Assembly: GCA_030054275.1 (NCBI GenBank)
Contig: JASGCF010000012.1
Coordinates: 1-16,241 of the forward strand
Reading direction: 5' to 3'
DNA from: Limnohabitans sp.
GTDB taxonomy: Bacteria > Planctomycetota > Phycisphaerae > Phycisphaerales > SM1A02
DNA length: 16,241 nucleotides
Part shown: positions 6,282 through 13,235 of the stretch, piece by piece
Layout: the number at the start of each line of letters is the position of its first letter
Position numbering within the stretch: position 1 is the first letter of the stretch
Position numbers and translations under genes: made by a program
Notes under the pieces: model-generated
The model's input: only the letters and a program-made list of their open reading frames with translations
Told to the model about the DNA's origin: nothing
Databases searched by the model: none

Positions 6282-8252
6282 ATGCACCGTACACAACCGC
6301 GCCTCACGCCCTCGCCCGTCCGAAGCCTCGCAGCGACACTGACTGGAAGGGTCAGCGCGACCCTCACCACGACACTCGCCACGACGCTCGCCACGACGCT
6401 CACCACGACGCTCACCACGACACTCGTCGCAACCACTGCAACCGCGCAAGTCGTGGTCACCGATGTTCCGCAGATTGGAAGCAGCAGCCAATACAACCAG
6501 TGCAAACTCAGCGCGAACGGCGACTACGCGGCGATGACCACCAACGAGCTTTATCCTCGACTCGTGCGGTGGACGGCCTCGACGAACACCCTCTTCGCGC
6601 TGACGGTGCCACCCGCAAACCCAGATCCCTACGCGACGCATGTCACCGACATCGGCTCCGTCACCGGCAACTCGATCGGTTCGAGCGTCGGAACCATCTG
6701 GTACAGCAACGGCACGACTGCGTCGAATCCGTTTCCATCGAGCAACCTCGGAATTACCCCCTGTCCGTCGCAGAATGGCGTTCCGTTCTTCATCACCGAT
6801 CTCTCTCAATCGGCGCTCTATGAATGGAGCGTGCTTGGTGCGCCGTTCTCGCACGGCAAGCCGGTGGGTAGTTCGACCATCCGACCTCTCGACGCGAATC
6901 CGGCTGGCACCGCCTGCGCTGTGACCGCTCAACTCGCAGGAAACGTCAATCGGTCGTATCGATGGACAGCCTCTGGCGGCTTCCAACTGCTTCCGCTGCT
7001 CGACGGCATGACCGATGGGCTTCCCGCAGCGATTTCTGATGACGGCACGCGTGTCATTGGCGTGAACTACAAGCTGGGGAGCGTGCTCGAACGACAGGGA
7101 TACTTCTGGAGCGCGTCGACGGGCATCATCTCGATGGGGCTTCCAAGCAACGCACTCATCGAGATCCACGGCGCAAATGGCGATTGCTCGCTCGTGTGCG
7201 GCACATACAGTTCGCCTGGCGTGTGGCAGCCGTTTGTGTGGTCGCTCTACGGAGGCCTGACAACCGCGCGCGACTTCGCCATCTCACGCGGCTACGACCC
7301 CGGGCCATTCGCCTTCGAGATCTTCGGATTCAGTAGCAACGCACGCACCGCGCTCGCGCAGCGCGCTCCTGTCACCAAACTCTTGCAGAACCTCGGTAAA
7401 CCCGCGTGCGGTTCGGCAGGAAGTTGCTTCGCAGCGAAGACCAGTCCAGGCTGCGCCGACACAACATGCTGCGAGCGCGTCTGCGGCGCCGATCCCTACT
7501 GCTGCGACGGTATGTGGGATGCACAGTGTGTCGTTGAAGCGGAAGCACTCTGCCGCACGGGCGCAACCTGTGCTGATCCGGTGCGCATCACGAGTTATGT
7601 CGCGTCGAGCTACGACTACAACACGGGCTATGACGCGACGGCAAGCGACGAGTCTTCGTGCGGCGTATCCGACCTCAAGGCGGTCTGGCGCGTCTATCGC
7701 GCGCCTTGCGGCGGCGCGGTCACCATCGACACCTGCACCGAGTTCGCAGAAGGACCGATCGTGCTCTCGGTCTATTCAAGTTGCGGAACTGAGATCGCGT
7801 GCAGTGCAGGCGCCTACCTCCCCTGCGGCAGTACGCGGGCGGCCGTCGGCTTCGACTCTGTCGCCAACACCGATTACCTCATCCGCATCGCTTCGAGTGG
7901 CGGAAGTGCTGCCGGATCCATCGCGATCGCCTGCGAAACCTCGTGCGGCGCGCCCACTTCGGGCGCTTGCAACATCGTGCATGCAGGCGTCGGCTGCAAT
8001 GACGCATCCTGCTGCGCCACCGTCTGCGCAAACGACCCGTACTGCTGCGACAGCACTTGGGACGCGCAATGCGTCGGCGAAGCGCAGAACTGGTGCTTCA
8101 CTCCGGGGGATTTCGACTTCGATGGCGACATCGACGCGGCAGACCTCGCGGAACTCCTTGCAGGCTGGGGCCTTGGCGGCGCGACCGACATCGATGGCGA
8201 CGGACTCACTGGCGCTTCCGATCTCTCCATGCTGCTCGGAAGTTGGGGCTGA
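6282..8252 (+). CDS. Secreted HAF-repeat-like protein with cysteine-rich modules and C-terminal dockerin-like tail
   Basis: The 656-residue protein starts with an export signal cleaved probably after ATA near residue 55 (VATTATA-Q). The signal is unusually long and Thr/Leu-rich because it contains a 12-bp tandem repeat. Residues about 60-370 hold repeated blocks of the kind RWTASTN, RWTASGGFQLL, AISDDGTRVIGV and YFWSASTG, typical of HAF-type extracellular repeats and probably a beta-propeller. Two near-identical cysteine modules (about 380-424 and 563-606; each with CC-x3-VC, DPYCC and WDAQCV) flank a pre-peptidase C-terminal-like beta domain. Residues 608-656 form a dockerin-like tail with two calcium-loop motifs (DFDFDGDIDAADL and DIDGDGLTGASDL). 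ATG 6282 is chosen because the upstream in-frame codons look non-coding. Function unknown; surface or extracellular location is likely. Confidence 0.8.
   Translation: MHRTQPRLTPSPVRSLAATLTGRVSATLTTTLATTLATTLTTTLTTTLVATTATAQVVVTDVPQIGSSSQYNQCKLSANGDYAAMTTNELYPRLVRWTASTNTLFALTVPPANPDPYATHVTDIGSVTGNSIGSSVGTIWYSNGTTASNPFPSSNLGITPCPSQNGVPFFITDLSQSALYEWSVLGAPFSHGKPVGSSTIRPLDANPAGTACAVTAQLAGNVNRSYRWTASGGFQLLPLLDGMTDGLPAAISDDGTRVIGVNYKLGSVLERQGYFWSASTGIISMGLPSNALIEIHGANGDCSLVCGTYSSPGVWQPFVWSLYGGLTTARDFAISRGYDPGPFAFEIFGFSSNARTALAQRAPVTKLLQNLGKPACGSAGSCFAAKTSPGCADTTCCERVCGADPYCCDGMWDAQCVVEAEALCRTGATCADPVRITSYVASSYDYNTGYDATASDESSCGVSDLKAVWRVYRAPCGGAVTIDTCTEFAEGPIVLSVYSSCGTEIACSAGAYLPCGSTRAAVGFDSVANTDYLIRIASSGGSAAGSIAIACETSCGAPTSGACNIVHAGVGCNDASCCATVCANDPYCCDSTWDAQCVGEAQNWCFTPGDFDFDGDIDAADLAELLAGWGLGGATDIDGDGLTGASDLSMLLGSWG
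6357..6428 (+). repeat. Six 12-bp tandem repeats within a signal peptide
   Basis: The consensus ACGACGCTCACC is repeated six times with few mismatches (6357, 6369, 6381, 6393, 6405, 6417; the first copy is the most diverged). In frame it encodes T-T-L-T/A units, so the hydrophobic core of the signal peptide is itself a minisatellite and copy-number change would alter signal length without frameshift. Confidence 0.9.
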
Positions 8253-8278
8253 GTTCAACTTCACCGTTCGGAGATACG

Positions 8279-8307
8279 GCGGCCTCGCGGAGCAATCCCG
8301 AGGCCGC
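8279..8307. terminator. G+C-rich hairpin after the HAF-repeat gene, candidate transcription terminator
   Basis: GCGGCCTCG (8279-8287) pairs perfectly with CGAGGCCGC (8299-8307), with two further G-C pairs (8289-8290 with 8297-8298) possible inside the loop. It lies 26 nt after the stop at 8252, in the 170-bp gap between convergent genes. No T-tract follows on either side, so it is either a weak intrinsic terminator or an mRNA-end stabiliser. Confidence 0.5.
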
Positions 8308-8422
8308 TGTGTGCGTTCCGTGCAGCGTCGTGTCCAACGCCACGCGCCTCAGCGGAAGGTCGCCGCATATTGCTTTCTCGAAGCGCGCGAGAGGCTTGAT
8401 GGCACGCGATGGTCGGCGACTT

Positions 8423-8893
8423 TCAGTTGTCAATCTTCGGGCCGCGCTCAACGCGCGTGATCGACACCTTGTAACGCGACACCCCACCGTCGACACCTGA
8501 ACCCACGATCATGCGCAGCGGTTCTTTGGTGGTTTTTCCGCCATTGACGGCAACGCGATCTTGCATCACAAGCCAGCGCTCTTCGGAGGCACCTCTTGCT
8601 CCGCCTGCCGCATCGCCTGCCTCAAGCAAGAGATCCACAGAACCCCACCGACCGAAGGCGAGCGTCGCTTGGCCGTCTTCGTCGGTCGTCGCGGTCGATG
8701 GCTTCCCGCCGCGCGATTGAAGGCCCGCGCCAGACGCTTGCAATGCCACACCTTCGACGGGCTTTCCAGAAGTTGCGTCGACGATCGTGACGAGATAGAC
8801 ACCCGCACCGCGCGGCGCGGATTGACACGACCAAAGTGCGCACGCCGTTGTCATGGCAGCGGCGGAAAGAGCGACGAGATTGTTTCGGAGCAT
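8423..8893 (-). CDS. Putative lipoprotein with carboxypeptidase-regulatory-like / Ig-like beta domain
   Basis: The 156-residue product starts with an export signal (MLRNNLVALSAAAMTTAC). Lipidation is possible at the Cys of TTAC or of LWSC near residues 18-22; neither is a textbook lipobox. The mature part begins with GVYLVTIVDATSGKPVEGVALQ and continues with a TTDEDGQATLAF turn. That pattern is seen in carboxypeptidase-regulatory-like beta-sandwich domains, in which a protein parameter is described as gaining 'value' strands. The rest is not recognised. I choose ATG 8893 because AAGGGA (8901-8906) lies seven bases upstream; the in-frame ATG at 8899 is only one base from it. It lies downstream of the MFS gene on the same strand (gap about 60 nt), so the two may form an operon. 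Function unknown. Confidence 0.7.
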   Translation of the reverse strand: MLRNNLVALSAAAMTTACALWSCQSAPRGAGVYLVTIVDATSGKPVEGVALQASGAGLQSRGGKPSTATTDEDGQATLAFGRWGSVDLLLEAGDAAGGARGASEERWLVMQDRVAVNGGKTTKEPLRMIVGSGVDGGVSRYKVSITRVERGPKIDN

Positions 8894-8953
8894 GTGCATT
8901 TCCCTTGGAATTGGAACGGGCGCGAAGTGTAGCGAGCAGTGTTCCAAGCGAGG

Positions 8954-10300
8954 TTATTCCTCATGAAAGTCGAGATTGGTGCCGTAACTCTCGCGAAGTC
9001 CGAGCGTCGCCAACATGGCAATCGGCATGACGATCGCTGCCACGATGAGCGCAGCTTGCCACGCGGAATACCCGCCGTCTGCCCGTGAAAGCCAAATCCA
9101 CAACCCACCGGTTCCTGCTGCCGAAAACCGCACGATGTTGGGGGCCATCGTGGCAGCAGTTGCGCGCAGGTTCGTGCCGAACTGCTCAGCGGATACCGTC
9201 GCGAAGACAGCCCAGTAGCCGCTCGCGAAACCAGTGAAAGTGATCACCGCGTAGTAGGCGTCGAGCGACCGCGGCGCAACCGTGAAATACAGCGTGATCG
9301 CCGCAAGCGTCAGCACATGGAAGAGCGCGATCGACCGCTTACGCGAGCGCAGCCACTGGCCTGCAAGTCCACTCATGAGGTCGCCCGCAGCGAGACCCAC
9401 ATAGCACCACATGATCGACTTCGCGACCGACGGCGTTTGGTCGTCCATCAGCCCGAGACTCGGCATGATTCGATCGCAATACTTGACGAGCGTTCCAACC
9501 ACAAACCAAATCGGAACCGCGATCAAGATCGTCGAAACCCAACGCACGAGGCGTTCGCGCGGCCAGAACAACTTCCAGAACGCGCCGCGTCCAGACACAT
9601 GCGCACGCTCTGCGCTGAGGAACATTCCGCTCTCCACCACGCCGACGCGCAGCAAGAGCAGCGCGAGTCCGAGCGCGCCGCCAATCACGAACGCGGTGCG
9701 CCAGCCAACAAACTGCGTGGTGAAGTAACCGGCCACCGCGCCGAGAATGCCGACAGCCGCGACAAAGGTGGTCGCAAGTCCGCGTCGCTCGCGGCTCACA
9801 AGTTCGGAGACAAGCGTGATGCCGGCACCGAGTTCACCCGCAAGGCCGAAGCCTGCGATGAAGCGCAGCACGCCGTACTGGTTGATCGCGCTCCCGAGAC
9901 CGAGCGAGTGCAAAAAACCAAGCGCGCCCTTTGGATCAACATCGGTGACCGCCGCGTTCAGCAGGTTCGCAACCGAGTAGCAGAGAATCGACCCGAACAG
10001 AACGCTGAGGCGCCCGCGGCGGTCCGCGAGAACTCCCCACACGAGCCCGCCGACGAGAAGCCCCGTCGTTTGCAAAATGTTGTCGAGCCAGACGCCGTTC
10101 GTGGCAAGGATGACAGCCCGTTCTTCCGCACTCTTTCCCGCGAGCTCGGTCGTGAGCAATTCACTCAGCGACGATGTCCGCACAAGTCCGAAGAGCAAAA
10201 GATCGAAGATATCGACGAAATAGCCGAGGGCAGCGACCACGATGACAAGGCCGACGGCGCGATGCTGCGGCGAGGTATCGGGCGAAGTCGGTTCAGACAT
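8954..10300 (-). CDS. Major facilitator superfamily transporter
   Basis: The 448-residue integral membrane protein is predicted to have about twelve helices and to move a small solute across the cytoplasmic membrane, probably coupled to an ion gradient. The MFS loop 2-3 signature is visible as GVLADRRGRLSVLFG near residue 90. GLAGELGAGITLVSELVSRERRG near 155-175 matches the sugar/organic-acid porter subgroup, and GTNLRATA lies in the second half. The cytoplasmic C-terminus ends LRESYGTNLDFHEE; a YGxxLDFxE ending is, from memory, shared by a set of bacterial MFS proteins annotated only generically. Substrate cannot be told from the sequence. The ATG at 10300 gives a short hydrophilic N-terminus before the first helix. 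It is divergent from the pseudopilin gene with a 185-bp gap. Confidence 0.88.
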   Translation of the reverse strand: MSEPTSPDTSPQHRAVGLVIVVAALGYFVDIFDLLLFGLVRTSSLSELLTTELAGKSAEERAVILATNGVWLDNILQTTGLLVGGLVWGVLADRRGRLSVLFGSILCYSVANLLNAAVTDVDPKGALGFLHSLGLGSAINQYGVLRFIAGFGLAGELGAGITLVSELVSRERRGLATTFVAAVGILGAVAGYFTTQFVGWRTAFVIGGALGLALLLLRVGVVESGMFLSAERAHVSGRGAFWKLFWPRERLVRWVSTILIAVPIWFVVGTLVKYCDRIMPSLGLMDDQTPSVAKSIMWCYVGLAAGDLMSGLAGQWLRSRKRSIALFHVLTLAAITLYFTVAPRSLDAYYAVITFTGFASGYWAVFATVSAEQFGTNLRATAATMAPNIVRFSAAGTGGLWIWLSRADGGYSAWQAALIVAAIVMPIAMLATLGLRESYGTNLDFHEE

Positions 10301-10440
10301 ATGGGCACCATACGGAAATTGCGGCAGTCCTCCAAACTCCTTCGACTTGCGTCTCGTTCTTCACGACATTGGGCTGTAAACTCCGACGATGGTGTGCGGG
10401 ACGGGCTGCGTTGTACCGCTCACTGTTCATCTTGACTTTG

Positions 10441-10467
10441 CATGTTCGAACCGCGACATGTTTGAAC
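10441..10467 (+). repeat. 11-bp direct repeat upstream of the pseudopilin gene
   Basis: CATGTTCGAAC (10441-10451) recurs as CATGTTTGAAC (10457-10467) with one mismatch and a 16-bp start-to-start spacing. It lies 19 bp before the start codon in the divergent intergenic region. A binding site for a regulator is possible. No convincing -35/-10 pair was found nearby. Confidence 0.45.
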
Positions 10468-10485
10468 TCTTGAAATGGCGCCACC

Positions 10486-11403
10486 ATGACGAAACTGCAG
10501 TTGCCACGCCGTATTCGCCGGACCCATCAGCCCCGCGCCTTCACGCTCGTTGAGTTGTTGCTTGTCATTTCGATCATCGCCATCGTGATTGCGTTGGTCT
10601 TGGTGAGCGTGAGCCAAATTCAGAACCGCTCGCGCGCACTCACTTGCCTTTCCAATCAGCGACAGTTGGCACTTGCCAATCAGTCGTACGCAGCCGACAA
10701 CAACGGGCGCATCGTGAGCCCACGCACCGACAGCTACCCACCGCCGTTCAGCGGTTCGCGACCTGTTGGCAACTGCTGGGTCAACACCAACAATGCGCTT
10801 GTCAACTTCATTGAGCAACCGAAGAGTCTTGAGAACGGCGCGCTGTGGAACTATGTTGATGCGAATCCGCGTGCGTATGTTTCGCCCATGGATCCAACCG
10901 GCCGCGTCCGCAGTTACTCGCTGAGCGCGTTCATCGGCTCCGGCGAAATGTCGTACGAGCGTCGCGCAGACGATTGGTTTGACTTCCCAGATCCGTCGAG
11001 CCCAGATTCGCCGGAAGGGTTCCGTGATGGACAGTTCAAGACGGTTGCGATGTCGCAGATTCCGCAGCCATCGCGCACACTCTTCAGCATCACCGAAGAA
11101 GATCGTCTCAATCGCCAAGATGGCCAAGGCTACAACTTCATGGGCTGGGTGATTGAAGTGCGGCCACCGACTGGCTCTGGCGGTCTCTGGATCGACACGC
11201 CTGCGTTGTGGAACAAGGGCCGCGTGAACATCTCATTCCTTGACGGCTCCATCGATGCGCCAAACATCATGTACGAACAACTGTCGGATGCGATGGCGAA
11301 CAATCCGATTGGACATGAAGTGACAGAAACCGGCGTTCGACCGGCGTATCGCTTCATGACCTCGATCTTGATGCCAGGCATCATTCGCCCAGAAATTCAG
11401 TGA
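10486..11403 (+). CDS. Prepilin-like (pseudopilin) protein with type IV N-methylation motif
   Basis: The 305-residue protein has a positively charged leader ending PRA, then the prepilin peptidase site A|FTLVE (F19, E23) followed by an uninterrupted hydrophobic helix (LLLVISIIAIVIALVLVSV). The residue before the cut is Ala instead of the more usual Gly. The helix continues into QNRSRALTCLSNQRQLALANQSYAADNNGR, the segment typical of the large planctomycete and verrucomicrobial family of type II secretion-like proteins. The late segment GRVNISFLDGSID corresponds to the H-x9-DG region of that family, but the His appears to be replaced. The protein should sit in the inner membrane with its C-terminal domain outside. 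Whether it takes part in secretion, pilus assembly or surface display is not known. It stands alone, without pilus or secretion genes beside it. Confidence 0.88.
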   Translation: MTKLQLPRRIRRTHQPRAFTLVELLLVISIIAIVIALVLVSVSQIQNRSRALTCLSNQRQLALANQSYAADNNGRIVSPRTDSYPPPFSGSRPVGNCWVNTNNALVNFIEQPKSLENGALWNYVDANPRAYVSPMDPTGRVRSYSLSAFIGSGEMSYERRADDWFDFPDPSSPDSPEGFRDGQFKTVAMSQIPQPSRTLFSITEEDRLNRQDGQGYNFMGWVIEVRPPTGSGGLWIDTPALWNKGRVNISFLDGSIDAPNIMYEQLSDAMANNPIGHEVTETGVRPAYRFMTSILMPGIIRPEIQ

Positions 11404-11404
11404 A

Positions 11405-11532
11405 TTTCCAGTGCGGGGATTTTCCAGTGCGGGGACTTTCCAGTGCAGGGAATTTCCAGTGAAGGGATTTTCCATTGCAGGGATCTCACACTGCAGTGAC
11501 TTCAAAGTGCAGTGACTTCAAAGTGCCGTCAT
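11405..11532. repeat. Array of eight degenerate 16-bp tandem repeats
   Basis: With an exact 16-bp period, units start at 11405, 11421, 11437, 11453, 11469, 11485, 11501 and 11517. Units 1-5 follow TTTCCAGTGCGGGGAT with one to three changes. Units 6-8 follow TTCAAAGTGCAGTGAC. Unit 6 also contains the 10-bp palindrome CACTGCAGTG (11489-11498). A ninth, much weaker unit may start at 11533. The array begins two bases after the pseudopilin stop codon and fills most of the gap to the convergent lipoprotein gene. There are no unique spacers, so it is not CRISPR. The minus strand stays open through the array, but no real gene is evident there. Confidence 0.92.
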
Positions 11533-11564
11533 TTCGAAATCTGGTGTCGCGCGCATCCGGCGCG

Positions 11565-11957
11565 TCATTGCTTCAAAAGTGCGGCAAGTTGCGCATCGTC
11601 GAGCGCCGTGATCGCGTTCCACTGACGCTTCTCGTCTTCGGTGAGGTTCGCTTGCGCGACCGTTTCGCCGACAAAGCGCGATGCTTCGCGTGAGGCTGCG
11701 AACAACTCCTGCGCCTTCGCCGCGTCGCCCGATTTCACAGCTGCCAAGGCTGCAGCGGCTTGACGCTGCGTCAACAGCGCTTCGATGAGTGGCCGAAACT
11801 TCGGTGACTTGCCGGCCGTCAACGCTTCGGCTGGCGCTTCGTACTCTGGCGGTGGCGGTGGATAGCCGCCCGTCGGTCCGTCACAGCCAGCAAGACTGAT
11901 CACACAAGCGAAACCCGTGCAGACGAGGAGGCCGGTCGCGGTCGACGAATTTGCCAT
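11565..11957 (-). CDS. Small putative lipoprotein
   Basis: The 130-residue product begins MANSSTATGLLVCTGFACVISLAGC, a short signal peptide with a good LAGC lipobox, so it should be lipid-anchored. A proline-rich spacer (GGYPPPPPEYEAP) follows. The remainder, about residues 50-130, is Ala/Glu/Gln-rich and probably all alpha-helical (TQRQAAAALAAVKSGDAAKAQELF, then EDEKRQWNAITALDDAQLAALL). No family is recognised. ATG 11957 is taken because it places the lipoprotein signal at the N-terminus; the frame stays open upstream but loses any signal character and crosses the start of the divergent cupredoxin gene. No Shine-Dalgarno sequence is visible. Confidence 0.72.
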   Translation of the reverse strand: MANSSTATGLLVCTGFACVISLAGCDGPTGGYPPPPPEYEAPAEALTAGKSPKFRPLIEALLTQRQAAAALAAVKSGDAAKAQELFAASREASRFVGETVAQANLTEDEKRQWNAITALDDAQLAALLKQ

Positions 11958-12081
11958 GGCGGAAGAATAACCGATCTCGGTGAAGCATCGAGTGTCGCTC
12001 GGTACCCACATGCGCTGCGATTTCTTCAAAAACCTGCATCGAACACTTGTATTCACAGTTGTGCTCTGCAACGCTGCGTTT

Positions 12082-12086
12082 GAGGA
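12082..12086 (+). promoter_or_regulatory. Ribosome binding site of the cupredoxin gene
   Basis: GAGGA four bases before ATG 12091. It selects this start, which directly precedes the signal peptide, over the earlier in-frame ATG codons at 11980 and 12010. Confidence 0.55.
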
Positions 12087-12090
12087 CTTT

Positions 12091-12591
12091 ATGAAACACG
12101 CCGTCACAGTTGCCTTCGTCATTGCGCTCCTGCCTGCAACTTCCGCGAACGCCGCCAAACATACGATCACGCAATCGGGCTTCACATTTAGCCCGGCGTC
12201 GATCACTGTTGCGCCTGGCGACACCGTGCGATTCGTTCGAACCGGTGGAAATCACACCGTGACCAGTGGTGCGAACTGCACTGCCAGCGGCCTGTTCAAC
12301 GCACCACTGAGTGCAAGTTCCACAAGTTTTGTGTGGACGGTTCCGGCGTCCACCGCTGGCACAACCGTGCCCTACTACTGCATCCCGCATTGCGGTGGCG
12401 GCATGGTGGGGCAGATCGTGGTGGTCGCGCCTCCACCGAGCCCTGATATCGATGGCAACGGCTCGGTGAACGCTGCGGATTTGGCTGGGCTCCTTGCAGG
12501 CTGGGGCAACAGTGGGCCAACCGATCTTGATCAAAATGGTTCCACTGGCGCATCGGATCTCGCTGTGCTTCTTGCGGCTTGGACTGGATGA
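12091..12591 (+). CDS. Secreted plastocyanin-like cupredoxin with C-terminal dockerin-like tail
   Basis: The 166-residue protein has a signal peptide (MKHAVTVAFVIALLPATSANA) and a type 1 blue-copper domain. The copper ligands are visible: H55 in GGNHTV, C97 and H100 in YYCIPHC, and M105 in GGGMVG, closely matching the plastocyanin/halocyanin signature. C63 and C101 may form a disulfide. Residues about 118-166 form a dockerin-like tail (DIDGNGSVNAADL and DLDQNGSTGASDL) almost colinear with that of the HAF-repeat protein at 6282-8252. It would carry single electrons outside the cytoplasmic membrane, attached to a surface structure through the tail. Its TGA overlaps the next ATG (12588-12591), placing it first in an operon with a redoxin lipoprotein and a cytochrome c. 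Confidence 0.88.
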   Translation: MKHAVTVAFVIALLPATSANAAKHTITQSGFTFSPASITVAPGDTVRFVRTGGNHTVTSGANCTASGLFNAPLSASSTSFVWTVPASTAGTTVPYYCIPHCGGGMVGQIVVVAPPPSPDIDGNGSVNAADLAGLLAGWGNSGPTDLDQNGSTGASDLAVLLAAWTG

Positions 12592-13235
12592 GCAACGGCG
12601 TCTTGCCGCTTCTCTTGGCAACATGCAACGCATGGATGGCGTGCGCGCTCGTCGCATGTTCGACAACTGTTCCTCGAAGCCAATCCATCGCGACCGCCGA
12701 CCCCGTTGCATCAAATGATGTTCGCGCAATTCGCCCACTTGATGGCGCTCGCGGATCGCTTGTCGCAGTTGTCTTCATTTCACATGAGTGCCCCATCGCA
12801 AATGCGATGGTGCCGGCACTGCGCGAACTGGCCGCCTCTGCGGCGCAACGCGCGGTGACCTTTCATCTCGTGCATTCGTCGATGTGGGTGACAGCGGAAG
12901 AGGTCACGCGACATGCGCAAGAATTTACGCTTTCGCCCGATGTTTCGGTACTGGTCGATCCAACGCATGTCTTGGTGCGTCGCGCTGGTGCAACGGTCAC
13001 GCCCGAAGCAGCGCTCTTCCGACGAGATGGTGATGGCGGCGGCGATCTCATCTATCGCGGCCGCGTGAATGATCTTTATGTCGCGATCGGTCGACGCAGA
13101 TCAAATGTTGCATCTCACGATTTGCGCAACGCGATGGACGCCGCGATCTCGGGCCGACCCATCGCGACGCCGTTTCCGAGCGCTGTTGGCTGCTTCATCG
13201 AAGAAGGGCCTCGTTCCACAGAGGGTCTGCCGTGA
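12588..13235 (+). CDS. Redoxin/thioredoxin-fold lipoprotein with ECP motif
   Basis: The 215-residue protein starts MSNGVLPLLLATC and has a lipobox ALVAC near residue 24, so it should be a lipoprotein. The mature part has the thioredoxin-like core of planctomycete redoxin-domain proteins: SLVAVVFISHECPIANAMVPALREL carries a single active-site-like Cys in ECP. The typical later blocks are SVLVDPTHVLVRRAGATVTPEAALF, YRGRVNDLYV and PFPSAVGCFIEE with its conserved second Cys. In other planctomycetes such proteins are found with, or fused to, cytochrome c/PHM-fold partners, as here (from memory). The exact reaction is unknown; thiol-based redox or peroxide chemistry outside the membrane is likely. 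ATG 12588 overlaps the preceding stop, and its own stop overlaps the next GTG start. Confidence 0.82.
   Translation: MSNGVLPLLLATCNAWMACALVACSTTVPRSQSIATADPVASNDVRAIRPLDGARGSLVAVVFISHECPIANAMVPALRELAASAAQRAVTFHLVHSSMWVTAEEVTRHAQEFTLSPDVSVLVDPTHVLVRRAGATVTPEAALFRRDGDGGGDLIYRGRVNDLYVAIGRRRSNVASHDLRNAMDAAISGRPIATPFPSAVGCFIEEGPRSTEGLP
13220..13225 (+). promoter_or_regulatory. Ribosome binding site for the GTG-started cytochrome gene
   Basis: AGAGGG six bases before GTG 13232, inside the end of the redoxin gene. It supports a GTG start that overlaps the upstream TGA (GTGA). Confidence 0.6.

Noticed and set aside
5660..6505. Minus-strand open frame of 281 codons
   Set aside because: Most of it is antisense to the nucleosidase and to the 12-bp repeat, which gives a VVASVV-type low-complexity run. 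Only the short intergenic part looked protein-like and is listed as a low-interest finding.
10347..10382. Possible sigma70 promoter (TTGCGT ... TAAACT) before the pseudopilin
   Set aside because: The spacer would be 24 bp, and other spacings give no acceptable -35 hexamer.
10440..10455. tRNA T-arm-like GTTCGAACC
   Set aside because: Flanking bases do not form the T stem, and no acceptor, D or anticodon arm fits around it.
11233..11505. Minus-strand open frame of 90 codons through the 16-bp array
   Set aside because: The repeated peptide (ENPFTGNSLHWKVPAL) is what a stop-free 16-bp repeat yields when read through three frames. The rest is antisense to the pseudopilin and no start signal is seen.
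11405..11532. CRISPR array
   Set aside because: Units are contiguous with no unique spacers, too short for CRISPR repeats, and no cas genes are nearby.
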